From NCBI GenBank assembly GCA_016630955.3, contig CM049997.1:434001-498000 (forward strand): a DNA stretch of 64,000 bases. The letters are read 5' to 3'. Position 1 is the stretch's first letter, and each line of letters opens with the position of its first letter. The notes beneath the pieces are model-generated. The model saw only the letters and a list, made by a program, of their open reading frames with translations, was not told where the DNA came from and did no database searches. The position numbers were made by a program, and so were the translations under genes. Below are positions 44,022 through 55,058 of the stretch, piece by piece. Source of the DNA: Didymella arachidicola (taxonomy: Eukaryota; Ascomycota; Dothideomycetes; Pleosporales; Didymellaceae).

Positions 44022-46014
44022 CTAAAGTGTGCCCCAACCAAAGACACTTTTGCCAGCGGTCACAACCGCCAGGTACTGTACACTCCAAAGACCCAGGTCG
44101 ATCGCTAGCTCAAAGGCAGCGCAGAGTGCAACTCGTGACATACCAATACCAAGGGACCGCGGTGACATGTCGCTGAGGCTCGGGAACGGCTCGACAAATC
44201 GTGGGGTGGCACCGCTGTGATCTTGACTCGCCAAGTAGTGAGATGCGACTAACCGAAGGACGACAAGCTTGAATGGTAGCACTGCAAGTCCAACGAGCTG
44301 TGCCTTGACAATAGCACCGATCATCTGCGATGGCTCAGTTGACAATTGAGTCACGCGGTGATGTTGTCGGCTCATTGCATGTCGATCGTTCCTGTGCAAC
44401 GCATCTCGATGGCGACTCGACATTCCAGGTCGAGCATCGAGGATTTCCGTGTGAGAAGATATGACTCGCGGAGGCAAGCGCACTTCCATCTCTACGATCC
44501 CCCCGCGCGATGTGATCCTGATCCTGGGATCGTTGTCGACATTATCAGAGGCGGGTGGCGTTGGCGGTGTAGTGGGACGCACTGGTCGTTCTGCAACGTC
44601 AGTAGGTATCGTAATGGGTTGAGTACCGTCATTGGATCCGTTTTCAGCAGGGCGATCTGTACGAAGAATTGGAATATTCACAGGCGTCAGGTCAGTAATC
44701 TGAGCGCTAGTGACCTCTATGCTTTGCGTTGAAGTCGTCGAAGGGTCGAGAGAAGGCTTCCTTTCCGCCTCATCGAGGACCGCTGGCTCAGCCCAACCAA
44801 GTACCATCAGCATTCTATTGATAGCGTTCCTAACCAATGGAGGCGATCGTCGCTGGAGCCCAAGGGTAGACGTGGCGCGGTCTTTGCTGATGGCATCTGG
44901 ACTTTCTATGTCCGCATTGTCCGGTCGAATGATAAACGTTTCCACGGCCTCAAATATCGCCGAGTAAATCCAGCGTTCGTAAAAGTGCTCCGCAATGATC
45001 ATGACCACAGGTGAAGTAAGCGTAGCTTTCGCAATACTCACTGCTGATGACCTGACATCATGGTAGATAGACAGCGGCGTCAGGGGCGACGAAGGAGAGA
45101 ACGGGATGAATGATTTCCAGAGGGGGAGCAGCGGCCGTGCTGGGAGAAGACCCAATCTTTGCAAGTTCGCGTGATAAGAGAGTGGATAGAAGAGGACCTC
45201 GAGGCCCAGTCGAAATCTGCGCAGGGTCAACAGTATGTCTATGTGAGTGTGGCGCAAGACTAACCCGAATGTCAACACGCTCCTGGAACGGCGAACGAAG
45301 CGACGCGTCTTGGAGCCTGCGCGTGTGACATGTATCAAGCGGTCAATGGGCTGGTAAACGTAAGCGCCGTAGACCAGCGCTTGAATGCCAATCGTAGAGG
45401 CAAGTCGAGACGTGAAGCCTGTGTGTGCAATCGAGTTGCCAGAAGCTGCGCGCTCGGAAGCTACAATCTTGAGAAACGGAATTGCATCTGGGATGCGGAA
45501 TGTCAGGATTCGGTCCCTGATACTGCCGATCCACCAGGTGCACAGGTTCTCTACTACAGTAGACGTAAGAGCAAGCGCATTGCCCACTGTTTCTTCCTGC
45601 TCAAGCTCGTCCAGGCGTTCTTCATACGACCCGGTTAGGCCATCTGCTAGAGATACGCGCCGTTCTACGACACCGACACTGGCGAGGACGTCATTTTGCG
45701 CATCTCTGAGCTGTTTGCCATATGCATGAGCGCGCGGATTGATTGGATTCCCGCGTTCATCATACAACTGGATGTAGTTGTTCGCTTTGGCTTCACGGTA
45801 GCGTTCAGGTAGTGCTTCATCAGTCCGGGAAGCGACAAGCTGTATGTACTCGTCCGACTCGGTGACGTCTTCTGTAGATTCGAAAGCAGACCGTCCCTGG
45901 ACAGGTCAGGTTAGTCACGTGTACGCAAGACGCAGCCGTTGTGTTGCTGCGTATGACGGAGCTGCCCGGTAAACGCACAAATGCGATCTTGCTCAGATAG
46001 GCCTGTCGCCCCAT
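44022..46014 (-). CDS. Orphan membrane-associated protein, 636 aa
   Basis: Two minus-strand exons, 45979-46014 and 44022-45896, with an 82-nt intron (GTGCGT...CTAAC...CAG). The join gives MGRQAYLSKIAF-GRSAFESTEDVTESDEYIQL. The second exon then runs unbroken to TAG 44022-44024. Several moderately hydrophobic stretches occur: IGIQALVYGAYVYQPI, SAVSIAKATLTSPVVMIIAEHFYERWIYSAIFEAV, LVGLAVLPFKLVVLRLVASHYL and the very end (LGIGMSRVALCAAFELAIDLGLWSVQYLAVVTAGKSVFGWG). A disordered, acidic insert at about 390-480 separates them. The layout suggests a multipass organelle or ER membrane protein, but I recognise no family. It is head-to-head with UTP13 across 214 bp. Confidence 0.72.
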
Positions 46015-46228
46015 GGTCTCGGACCCTAGAGGCGTTGCCAGCGACGGGCGTAAGAATGCATTGGTGTTTGGTGGTGTGAGAGTCGTGGTGCCTGGAGCTA
46101 AACGTCAGTCAGCCGGGGCCGAAACTGCGCGCGAGTCGCGCGCTTATCGATTGGAAACTTTTCAAGCCCTCCCGCCAGCACAAAAGTTGCAGCAGCACGC
46201 TCAGCTCGAAGCAAACCAGCGCAAAGCC

Positions 46229-48974
46229 ATGGCGCAGAGAACGACAGTCCGGACGACCTACGAGGTCGAGCGCACATTGCAGCCAATTTACTCGGGTGGC
46301 AGCATCGCGCTCAGTGAAGACGGGCGCATCTTGGCCGCGTGTCTCGGGGAAGAGGCTCTGCTTACGGATTTGGCCACTGGGAAAGAGCTGGCCAGAGCAG
46401 AGGGCGATGGCGAGGCAATCACGTCTCTTGCTTGTGAGTCGTAGTTGCAGAAGTGCTGCTGGAGGTGCGCCGCTGACCGCAACAGTAACACCCTCTGCAT
46501 CCCATCTGATTGTGTGCTCACGATCGCTGTCCATGCGCATATACGCCCTGCAGTCCTCAGCAGCGGATGACGAAGTAGTAGAGCTCGAGCTCCTCCGAAC
46601 GCTGAAGCCGCATACGGGCCCCGTGGTAACATTGGCTGTGGACAGCACCGGCACGCTTGTGGCAACAGGCGGTGCGGACGGCGTGGTCAAGATCTGGGAC
46701 ATTCGCGCAGGATACACCACCCACACGTTGCACAGCCATGGTGGCGTTGTTTCGGCGCTGCACTTCTTCCAAGTCGAGGTGACAGCACAGCACGAGGCTG
46801 CAGATAGTAGCAAAAAGAGGAAGAGGAGCAAGTCGCAGCAACGATCCGAAGAAGCACAGGGCGAGAGCACGCTCGAGTACCGGTTGGCTTCTGGTGCTGA
46901 AGATGGCAAGATTCGCGTATGGGATCTGCACAAGAAGAAGAGCATCGCAGTTTTGGACTCGCACGTATCGGTCGTGCGCACACTGCAGTACTCGGCGCAG
47001 GAGAAGCTCCTACTTTCTGGAAGCAGGGATAAGACTTTGATTCTGTGGACATCTGAGAAGTGGAAGCAACAGCGCACCATCGCTGCGCTGGAAGGCATCG
47101 AAAGTGCAGGCTTCCTCGCAAACGGACAGATCGTATACTCTGGTGGAGAGCATGGCAATGTTCGTTTGTGGTCCACAGCGAATGGCCAGGAGTTGACGGA
47201 AGAGCAAGAGCCTGGAAACGAGACCGACGAGATTGTCAACATCCTCCACTACCCCTCCCTGCCATACCTCATCTCAGTCCATGCTGAGCAAGTCCTCAAC
47301 TTCCATTCGCTGAAGTCGGTCGAGCCGCCCTTCGTCGAAGAAACCATCGAACCGCTCTCTATCTTCCGACGTGTGTCTGGCACCCACGACGAAGTCATTG
47401 ACATTGCATATGTTGGACGGGACAGATCGCTTCTGGCGTTGAACACCAACTCGGAAGACATTCGAATAGTGACATTGAAGGAAGATGCCACGGAAGGGAA
47501 ATACTTTGGTGCAGATGTCGGCGTGCTGGAAGGCCATGAAGACATTGTCATCTGTCTGGACGCAGATTGGTCTGGTCACTGGCTGGTCACAGGTGCAAAA
47601 GACAATACTGCGCGATTATGGCGACTGGATCCAGAGAACAACTCCTTCGAGTGCGCGGCTCTTCTCACAGGCCACGCCGAGTCACTGGGGGCCATCGCCC
47701 TGCCTCATACGGTCCCTCAAGAGGGTTCTGCCGCATTCACAGACCCGCTTTCACACCCACCAGCATACATCGTTACCGGTTCGCAGGATCGAACTGTGAA
47801 GCGATGGGACGTTACAAAGGATGCAAAGAAGTTGCGCGCAAAGTATACACGGAAAGCCCACGACAAAGACATCAACGCTATCGATATCGACCCTTCAGGC
47901 ACCCTGTTCGCATCGGCATCGCAGGACAGGACAGTCAAGATCTACTCTGCGGCAGAAGGTGAAGCCGTCGGCGTCCTTCGAGGGCACCGTCGCGGTGTCT
48001 GGACTGTCAAATTTGCGCCCAAGACATCACAGGTTCCCAACTCCGCCAACAAAGGTCTGATAGCCACCGGAAGTGGCGATAAGACAGTTAAGATCTGGAG
48101 TTTGGCAGACTACTCATGTTTGCTGACACTCGAGGGGCACTCCAACAGTGTACTGAAGCTTGCATGGTTGCCCTACCGCCCGGTTGACGCACGTGACAAG
48201 CGTGGCCCGCAAGTAGCATCTGCTGCCGGTGACGGTCTTGTCAAGGTCTGGGACTCAACGTCAGGCGAGTCGATGTCCACTCTCGACAACCACGAGGACC
48301 GCGTTTGGGCCCTTGTCGCACACCCCGAAACGGGCGCCCTCGTGTCCGGCGGCGGCGATAGCGTAATCACATTTTGGAAAGACACAACAACCTCGACTCT
48401 CGAAGCTGCCACAACCGCCGAAACCGAGCGCGTCGAGCTCGACCAAAAGCTGCAGAACTACACATACTCCGGCAACTACCGCGAAGCTATCACTCTGGCG
48501 CTGCAAATGGACCAACCCGGCCGGCTGTTCGCGCTTTTCAAGTCCGTCGCTGAGACAGAACAGCCTGACGACGGAAGCCTTTCTGGCCTGATCGCTGTCG
48601 ACGACGTCTTAGCTAACCTTGCAGACGAGCAACTCTACAAGCTGCTACTTCGCCTACGCGACTGGAACACGAACGTACGCACCGCACCTGTTGCTCAAAA
48701 AATCCTCTGGACACTCGTCAAGTCGTATCCTGCCTCACGTCTCGCAAGTCTGAGGCCCAAGGGCAAGGTCGGCGCCAAGGGAAGCCTGAAAGATGTCCTC
48801 GATGCCATCCGCGCGTACTCTGAGAGACACTACAAGAGGGTCGAGGAATTGGTCGATGAGAGCTATTTATTAGACTTCACGCTAAGAGAGATGGATGAAG
48901 TTGGCGATGTCAAGGCCATCACTAACGGGACGTCGCGGCTGGGATTGGAACGTGATGTTGTCATGGCAGAGTAA
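46229..48974 (+). CDS. UTP13: U3 snoRNP WD40 protein Utp13
   Basis: Two exons, 46229-46433 and 46486-48974, with a 52-nt intron give 897 aa. The start is ATG 46229 (MAQRTTVRTTYEVERTLQPIY). At least ten WD40 repeats fill residues 20-690 (for example VATGGADGVVKIWDIRAG, LLSGSRDKTLILW, LVTGAKDNTARLWRL, FASASQDRTVKIYS, LIATGSGDKTVKIWSL). The last 170 residues form the Utp13 C-terminal domain (LQMDQPGRLFALFKSV...ALVKSYPASRL...IRAYSERHYKRVEELVDESYLLDFTLREMD). Utp13 belongs to the UTP-B part of the small-subunit processome and acts in 18S rRNA maturation in the nucleolus. An extra Lys/Ser-rich loop (SSKKRKRSKSQQRSEEAQ) lies between early repeats. It shares a short divergent promoter with the orphan at 44022. 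Confidence 0.93.
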
Positions 48975-50354
48975 GACCGTTGCATATTGGAAATTATACC
49001 CCGTTCGAGTTTCGATGGTTTTCCCCTCATGCCTTTGCTGTCTTCGTTTGCCAGTGACTGTGATTGTGACCCTGTGGGTCTAGAAACACCGAGACTGCAT
49101 TGACGCAGTATCACCAACATTGTCCTTACATCGCAGCATGATTTGCACACAAGTCCCGAATTTCAGACACAACACGAGGCAGTCGGCAATTCTACCACAC
49201 GTTGTTGTAGCACAAATGGATATCCTGTTAGCTACAGTAGTTCTGCTGTTGTATCCGACGTCGACGTCTACAATGTCGACGTCTTCGAGAACTGTTGCGT
49301 TTGACGGCTCCACATCAAGGTCAAGGCTGGGTTCCCAACGCGTTCACCTCCAGATACCGGTATTTCCCCCTAGACCCTCTTTGTGGCCCAAAAAGTGGAT
49401 GGTAATTGGTACATGTGAGAGCTCATCGTTGTGGCATGTATCCAGCCCTTCTTCGAAACGAGAGCTCGGTAAAGGCACATCACCGTAAACTGAGACACTC
49501 GGCTCTTGGCTGCTGATGCGACACCAGCGTCGAAGATAGCAATCAGAAGCTGACTTGATAATATCCAGTGGTCCTACGTTAACCCCACAAGTAATATAGT
49601 CATTGGGATAACAATACTACGAATCTCGCTCGTTACCAGGACTTCCACGGAACGTAGCTTGGTGCCGCCTGAGGTGGGAAAGACGTAGTTGCTGCATGGT
49701 GGCATCGCGACCGTCTGTGTTATTATTGTTCCCTCTTGCTGTACTAGCTGCTCGGTCATCGCCTTGCCTAAGCGGCCCATAACGTAATTGACGGCTGTAT
49801 TAGAGCACTGTAGTTGAAATGATCTGATGGTGAGAATGCTTGTGATGTATCGAGTGCACCCTTTCTGAGAAGCCAGAGCAGTGTTGTAAAGTTGGACTGA
49901 TTTGGTGGGCTGTTCAATATTGAGGGGAGCAGCCAGGAGGTCCCGACCACGAGAATCGAATATCGTTGGGTTGGGCGGACGAAGCGGAGGGCCTTTACTG
50001 TTGCTCTGTCGGTGTGTTTGAGTGGAAGGCAGGAGCTATGCATCTTTATTAGGAGCATTCAAGTAACAGAACATATCTTTGGCAATTGCTACATCAGGAG
50101 AAGCTAATGCATATTGTATTCCTAGCTCCAAAACTCCATTGTATCTTCTGCGGAATGCCTTGTTGTAATCTTTTTACCTTTTCAACAAGAACCTCTTGAC
50201 CTACCCCCTTCTCAACCGCATAGATCTTCCATCAATAATAGGGCAGTATCTGGCTTGGAGTAGTCGTGAGAAGCGCCGGTCACCAGCCTTCTGTATCTTG
50301 TCAAAATGTGGAGGTCTGTGTTGTTGATCTTATAGTGAACGACCGAATCTTTTC
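48975..50354. other. Intergenic, about 1.4 kb, at the left edge of the mycosporine cluster
   Basis: UTP13 ends on the left and the ATP-grasp gene ends on the right, so this is convergent space. A short minus-strand frame at 49574-49780 (68 codons, ATG) has no recognisable homology or upstream exon. The stretch is less GC-rich than the genes on either side. No repeat or RNA gene was seen. Confidence 0.45.
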
Positions 50355-51922
50355 CTAAATCTCGAACATCTTCGTGGTGCTAACGTTGATTCTGTGAAAA
50401 GTTAGTAGTTCATCCGTGATGTTAGCGACAAATTAAAAACTCACCTGCTCCACGCCTTGCCCTTGTACAAGCACTCCAAGAATCTCGCAGGCCAGTACAC
50501 ATGATACAGCACGAAGAATGGCAATGGATCAGCAATTGTCAGCGTGCCATCTTTCCAGCACGAGAAGTGGTACCAAAACGTCGCCAAGCCATCGAAGAAC
50601 TCGGCCCATGAGCCTGCACCGAAGATAGCGTCTAAAAATGGCAGGATCAAGAAGCTGATAAAATCGTGTCCGAACCAATAGTAGCTGCTCGTTGGGGTGC
50701 GCGGGAACACGGGCTTCTCGTGCTCATCGGATTCCTTGCGGTAGTCCAGCGCCGCAAGATAAGCATCTGCCATTTCGGGCGTCTTCTCGAAAAGTACGTT
50801 GGCTGTGTGCGCGCGCGGGTTGCATTCGATGGGGTATAATTTGACATTCTCTTCATCTTCGACGAGGAAGTCGAAACTTAGATGTCCGGTAAAGGTGTTA
50901 CCGCCATCTGCCACAACACGCTCGGTGAACGCGAGCATTTCCTGATTCAACTTCGAGTACGCAGGGAGAGGCTCGTAGTGCATCAGAAGTTCGAGCGAGG
51001 GACAGCTGCAGAATGCCTTGATCTTGCCGCGTATGACGAGCGCGTGTGTGCAATACTCATTGCCCTTGATGAATTGTTGGAGCTGAAAGGGGTTGGACTT
51101 GGAGATGTTTAGATTGTGGATGTAGGTCTTCGTCTGCGAATGCGACTCAAATGGGAGGAGCGTCATCATCGCATTGCGCGCATGATCGTCCACCCCAATG
51201 GGTTTCATGATGAACTTCTTGTTGCCATCTTCGCTGTTTCCGACGTTTCGGAGGAGTATGTTCAGCGCCTCTTCGGGAGACGTGACACGGTGCGATTCGG
51301 GAATCGGAAGATCGAGGGACCGGATGTAATCGATGAATTTGTCTTTCTCGTGGAATTTCTCGACTACATCTTCGTAGAACTGGATGGCCTCAAATCGCCG
51401 CCTGGCTTCCTTCGCTTGCTTCTGTGCGAGTCGCACCACCTGACCATCTTCAACTGCTGCAATCACCGATGAGCAGCTAATCCAGAGGTCGACCTTCTCA
51501 TTCCGGATAACCGAAAGGATGGAGTCAATGTAAGGCTCCGCATCGTCGCCGTTGGGTGTGTCCAATCGGTAGTATCGTGAGATTGCGCTGGAGAAGCGGC
51601 CTGGCGAAAGGGGAGAGATGTCTGCGCCAATGACACAGTTTTGCGTGTTTTGTGATAGGACTCGCGCAATTGACAGGCCTTTGGTCATCGAGACTCCCGT
51701 CACGAGGATCGTCTTGCGTTGTGCGACTCTAGCTGTGCTTTCTCTCTCTGCTCGCAGGACCTTGTCGCGACCATTGACCCACTGCACGATGAGACTGAGC
51801 AGCACGAGAACGGCCGAGATGGGCAGGGTAAGAATGCTCAGCGCGACAAGCGATGCATTCTTCCACACATGGGAATAATAGAAAGGCTGTACGCCTTTCT
51901 GCTTCCCTTCTTCTGAACCCAT
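50355..51922 (-). CDS. mysC: ATP-grasp ligase of the mycosporine pathway (amino acid to 4-deoxygadusol), membrane-anchored
   Basis: Two minus-strand exons (50445-51922, 50355-50391) with a 53-nt intron give 504 aa. The second exon is 37 nt and adds INVSTTKMFEI in place of an early stop. Residues 22-49 form a hydrophobic anchor. A Rossmann-like start follows (ILVTGVSMTKGLSIARVL). The ATP-grasp core shows KFIMKPIG near 236-243, QLQQFIKGNEYCTHALV, GHLSFDFLVE and the metal-binding IECNPRAH at 365-372. Residues 418-488 are again hydrophobic and aromatic. In cyanobacteria MysC joins glycine to 4-deoxygadusol using ATP; fungal counterparts occur beside a cyclase and a methyltransferase, as here. The amino acid used is unknown; the gene name follows the cyanobacterial one. 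Confidence 0.85.
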
Positions 51923-52677
51923 TGCTGTCGTTGAGGTATTGCGACCGGCCTCGTTTCTCGCAGTGTCACTAACCTCAGTCGTAGCAGGGCAACCTTATTC
52001 AAGGAAACAGAAGCCTCAGACCCCGTCAACCGAAAACGGAGTCTAAACAGAGACTACAAAATCCTAGCGGCCAGGACGACTGCTAGTAGGCAAGGATCTC
52101 ACATGCAAGTCGAGTATGCATGCAAGCGCGGACGCAATTGCGTTCTCGTCTGTGCCAAATGCGGCTTTAGTCTCGACGTCATCGTTATTTGTTAACGCAT
52201 GTAGACCCCTGGTAAGTGCTGAGTTTCGCAATCCTTGCATACTGCATGGCTCAGCGGGTCATGGGCCAGGCGCCCTGGATCGCAGCAGGGTCTTTTTGTG
52301 TGGTAATGCGGCATGCATGGTGGGGTGCTTGTTTGTTTGGTGTGGGGTGATGAAATTTGGCAGTATAAATGGCGACAGGGAGGAGCGAGGGATAGCCGAG
52401 CATCAATTGCTCTGCCGACGACGACGACACGGCCAGCGCATAGTGCTATTCGCACGCGAACGAGAGGTTCTGGGCTTTATCGGTAATTATCATTGCTTTG
52501 ACTCTGATGTCGGAGCTGGCCGCAGAAAGTATGCCCACGTGCTAGAAGCCGCTGAGGGTGTCCTGCCAGCTTTGCCACCGATTCATCCACGGGTTCCTGC
52601 GTCTATGTACACATCTGTACTACCAAAAAGTGACGTCGAATCTGTTCCAGCATGAGATGTTTTTGCAAGGTAGTTGC
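51923..52677. other. Intergenic within the mycosporine cluster, 755 bp
   Basis: This lies between the O-methyltransferase stop and the ATP-grasp start, both on the minus strand. A plus-strand open frame (52116-52655) is Arg/Cys-rich, lacks homology, and is rejected. The segment near 51923-52080 should be the ATP-grasp promoter and leader. Confidence 0.5.
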
Positions 52678-53641
52678 TCACTTTTGCTCTCCTTTGCAGC
52701 GAGTGATCTCGATGCCGTCCTGACGAATGGTCAATGTTACTTTCAGATACACAGGCCGGATGTGGAAACTCACAGGGACGCCCGTGGGCTCGTAACTGTT
52801 TACCAGTTTACTCTCATAGATGAGAGTCGGCTTTCCAGGGCTCTGGTTGAACTTGGCTTCGCCATACCTCTTCTCGTACATTCTGACGTTCGTTTCTGCG
52901 ATGCCTTCCGTGTTGCTGTTGCCGATCTTCTTCGCCTCTGCGACCTTCTCTTCAACGCTGCCCCTGACATACTTGAGGTATGGCGGATTGCCGGGCTTGA
53001 TCACGTTGTCGGCGGCCAGCACCGAACCTTCAATGATCAGGCCCAGCTCTTCGCAGAGCTTGAGATCGGTTGTGTAGGCAGGCTTATAATGGTCGAGGAA
53101 CATGAGATCAATGTGCTTCAGCTGCCCAGATTGGTACAGACGAGCAATCGATTCATCACTGGAGCCAACTATGACCTTGACGATGTCGGAGAGGCCCGCC
53201 AAGTCGACGAGAGACATGATCACCGCAGCAAAGGCAGGATCACGCTCGAGGCTGAAGTACCGCTGCCCCCCAGCCTTGCGAACTGCATCGCCGAACAGAA
53301 CACATGAGTAGCCAACGTAGCCACCAAGTTCGACCTAGGTTTGTTCGTCAGCCTGGGATGGGAGCTCCAGCAAACAATTTACTTACCATAGTCCTTGGTT
53401 TGACCTCTGCGATTAGATCTGTCACAATGCGGCCCTTGTCCTCTCCGACGTTCATGAGGTACTTTTTCGTGCGCCCATACTCATCAATGGCTGCAAGAAC
53501 GCCCTCAGGCGAGCCACGGATCTTTTCAATGTCCTTGTGAGAGTAAACGAAGTGGAGGAGCTCGATTTCACGACCATCGTCGAAGAAAGCACCTTCCTCC
53601 TCCTGTGCTGCATATGCCTTACTCTGATCGAAGCTGCCCAT
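52678..53641 (-). CDS. mysB: O-methyltransferase of the mycosporine pathway (COMT-like)
   Basis: Two minus-strand exons (53387-53641, 52678-53334) with a 52-nt intron join as KPRTM-VELGGYVGYS, giving 303 aa. The SAM-binding motif VELGGYVGYSCVLFGDAVR is at 86-104, and the acidic end of strand 2 is SLERDP. Metal ligands of the catechol O-methyltransferase type are present: Asp166 in LDHYKPAY, and Asp194-Asn195 in LAADNVIKPG. In the pathway this enzyme should methylate the cyclase product, desmethyl-4-deoxygadusol, to 4-deoxygadusol. A plain catechol methyltransferase would look similar; its place between the cyclase and ATP-grasp genes decides the call. The C-terminal 60 residues are an extension not seen in animal COMT. 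Confidence 0.82.
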
Positions 53642-54977
53642 GATTGCTGAATATGCTGGGTGTGTGCAATTGTAAATTGTGGTGAATCTGGAGCTCTCGG
53701 AGCTCGACGCGTCGAGGGCGCCCAGTCCCCTCAGCGACCCCTCAACGCGTAGCTTAATGCGGGGCGCTCAGAATAATGATGACGGCAGCGCTGCATAGGC
53801 AAGCTGCATGAACGGCGCCACGCGTGGGGCCTGGTGTGAGCGAAGCAGTTTTCTCGGGAGCGAACATCCAGCCAAGCCTGTGTGGTGTCGTCAGACTTTA
53901 GAAATCGTCTTAGTAAAGATCTCCTTGCTATGCCCCTTCATCCCTTAGTCCTGCACGCGATGCGGGATGTCACTACAAGTACAATGTACCGTCTTCGCGG
54001 CATATTGCCATGGCACCATACAGTGCATGTGAAGGGGTTGCTCAGTCCTGATATGGCAAGATTCTCGCAAGCTTGTCGCGCAAGCATGTGGATACGCGAC
54101 AACGCGACGCTGGTGTGGCTTGAGTGGGTCGTGCAATTGGTGCATTTCTTCGTTCCTTAGAGTCTTGACGTTGAGACAGTTGTACCTGTTCTGAACCGTT
54201 CTAGGCGTACCCACGTTTAGCGGAGACAGCTCCGCAGAACATGACATGGACAAACCAAAAACTCGATGTGGAAATATCACTCAAAGATCTGGGATCATCC
54301 AAACTCTATCTACCCGACACGGGAGCTAAGATCGCAGGATCTCGCGAGACGTCACACTGACTCTCAAGCTTGGTGTTGAGGGGCACACTGGGAGGCGAAG
54401 CATCGCTGCCTGTGGCTGGTTTAGCGGGGCTCCAGGCCAGTAACCTACCAAATTGTTGACATGCATTTCCGTCTGCCTTCTCTACAGCGCATCTAAGACG
54501 GTATAGTGGCGTGGCGACGAAGTGATCCTATGAGTGCCCCGCAACCATCGAACTGTCTCCACACCAGGCGGTACTCCGTGCGCAGCACTAAACTGGTTAG
54601 TCGTGATACTACGCTCGCTTAGTACCTGGGCCGCAAGCAATTACGATTATACTGCTTTGTCCAAGCTATGCAAAAGCCCCTGTTCGCGTTAAGCAGCAAT
54701 CGAGTTTTCCCATGTGCCGGAACCGGATTCTGCCGTTGGAGGATGGTCGGCACTCAAGTCATTTCATCATGTTCAACCAGTAAGAGTTTAGTTCTACAAG
54801 TGTAGTCGTACCAGATCCACACAAACAAGGTGTACGCAGTTCCGTGGCGTAGCCGGTGTAGAGTCCTGCACATGGTTGACGTTTCCTCAAGCATTACCGG
54901 CATGTGTGAGCCAATTGAGTGACATTGTGTACTCTGGCCGCTATGCATGGTCAGGAACGGCATCGGCCCTGAGACAG
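53642..54977. other. Divergent intergenic region of the mycosporine cluster, about 1.3 kb
   Basis: The methyltransferase reads left and the cyclase reads right from this region, so it should hold promoters for both. Light- or stress-responsive sites would be expected here for a UV-screen pathway, but I could not identify any with confidence. Short open frames have no homology. Confidence 0.5.
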
Positions 54978-54986
54978 TTTATATAG
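54978..54986 (+). promoter_or_regulatory. TATA box of the cyclase gene
   Basis: The sequence TTTATATAG lies 73-81 bp upstream of the cyclase ATG at 55059, followed by a C/A-rich leader (CACACACATT). Assigned by position and sequence. Confidence 0.55.
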
Positions 54987-55058
54987 TGAAGCTGGACCCC
55001 ATAACTTGACCCAGCAGACACTCAACGTATCTCTCACACACATTACTACTCTTTTATC

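Noticed and set aside
52116..52655. 179-codon frame between two mycosporine genes, considered as a fourth pathway enzyme
   Set aside because: The text is Arg/Cys-rich and low in hydrophobic core residues, with no ligase, transferase or transporter motif.
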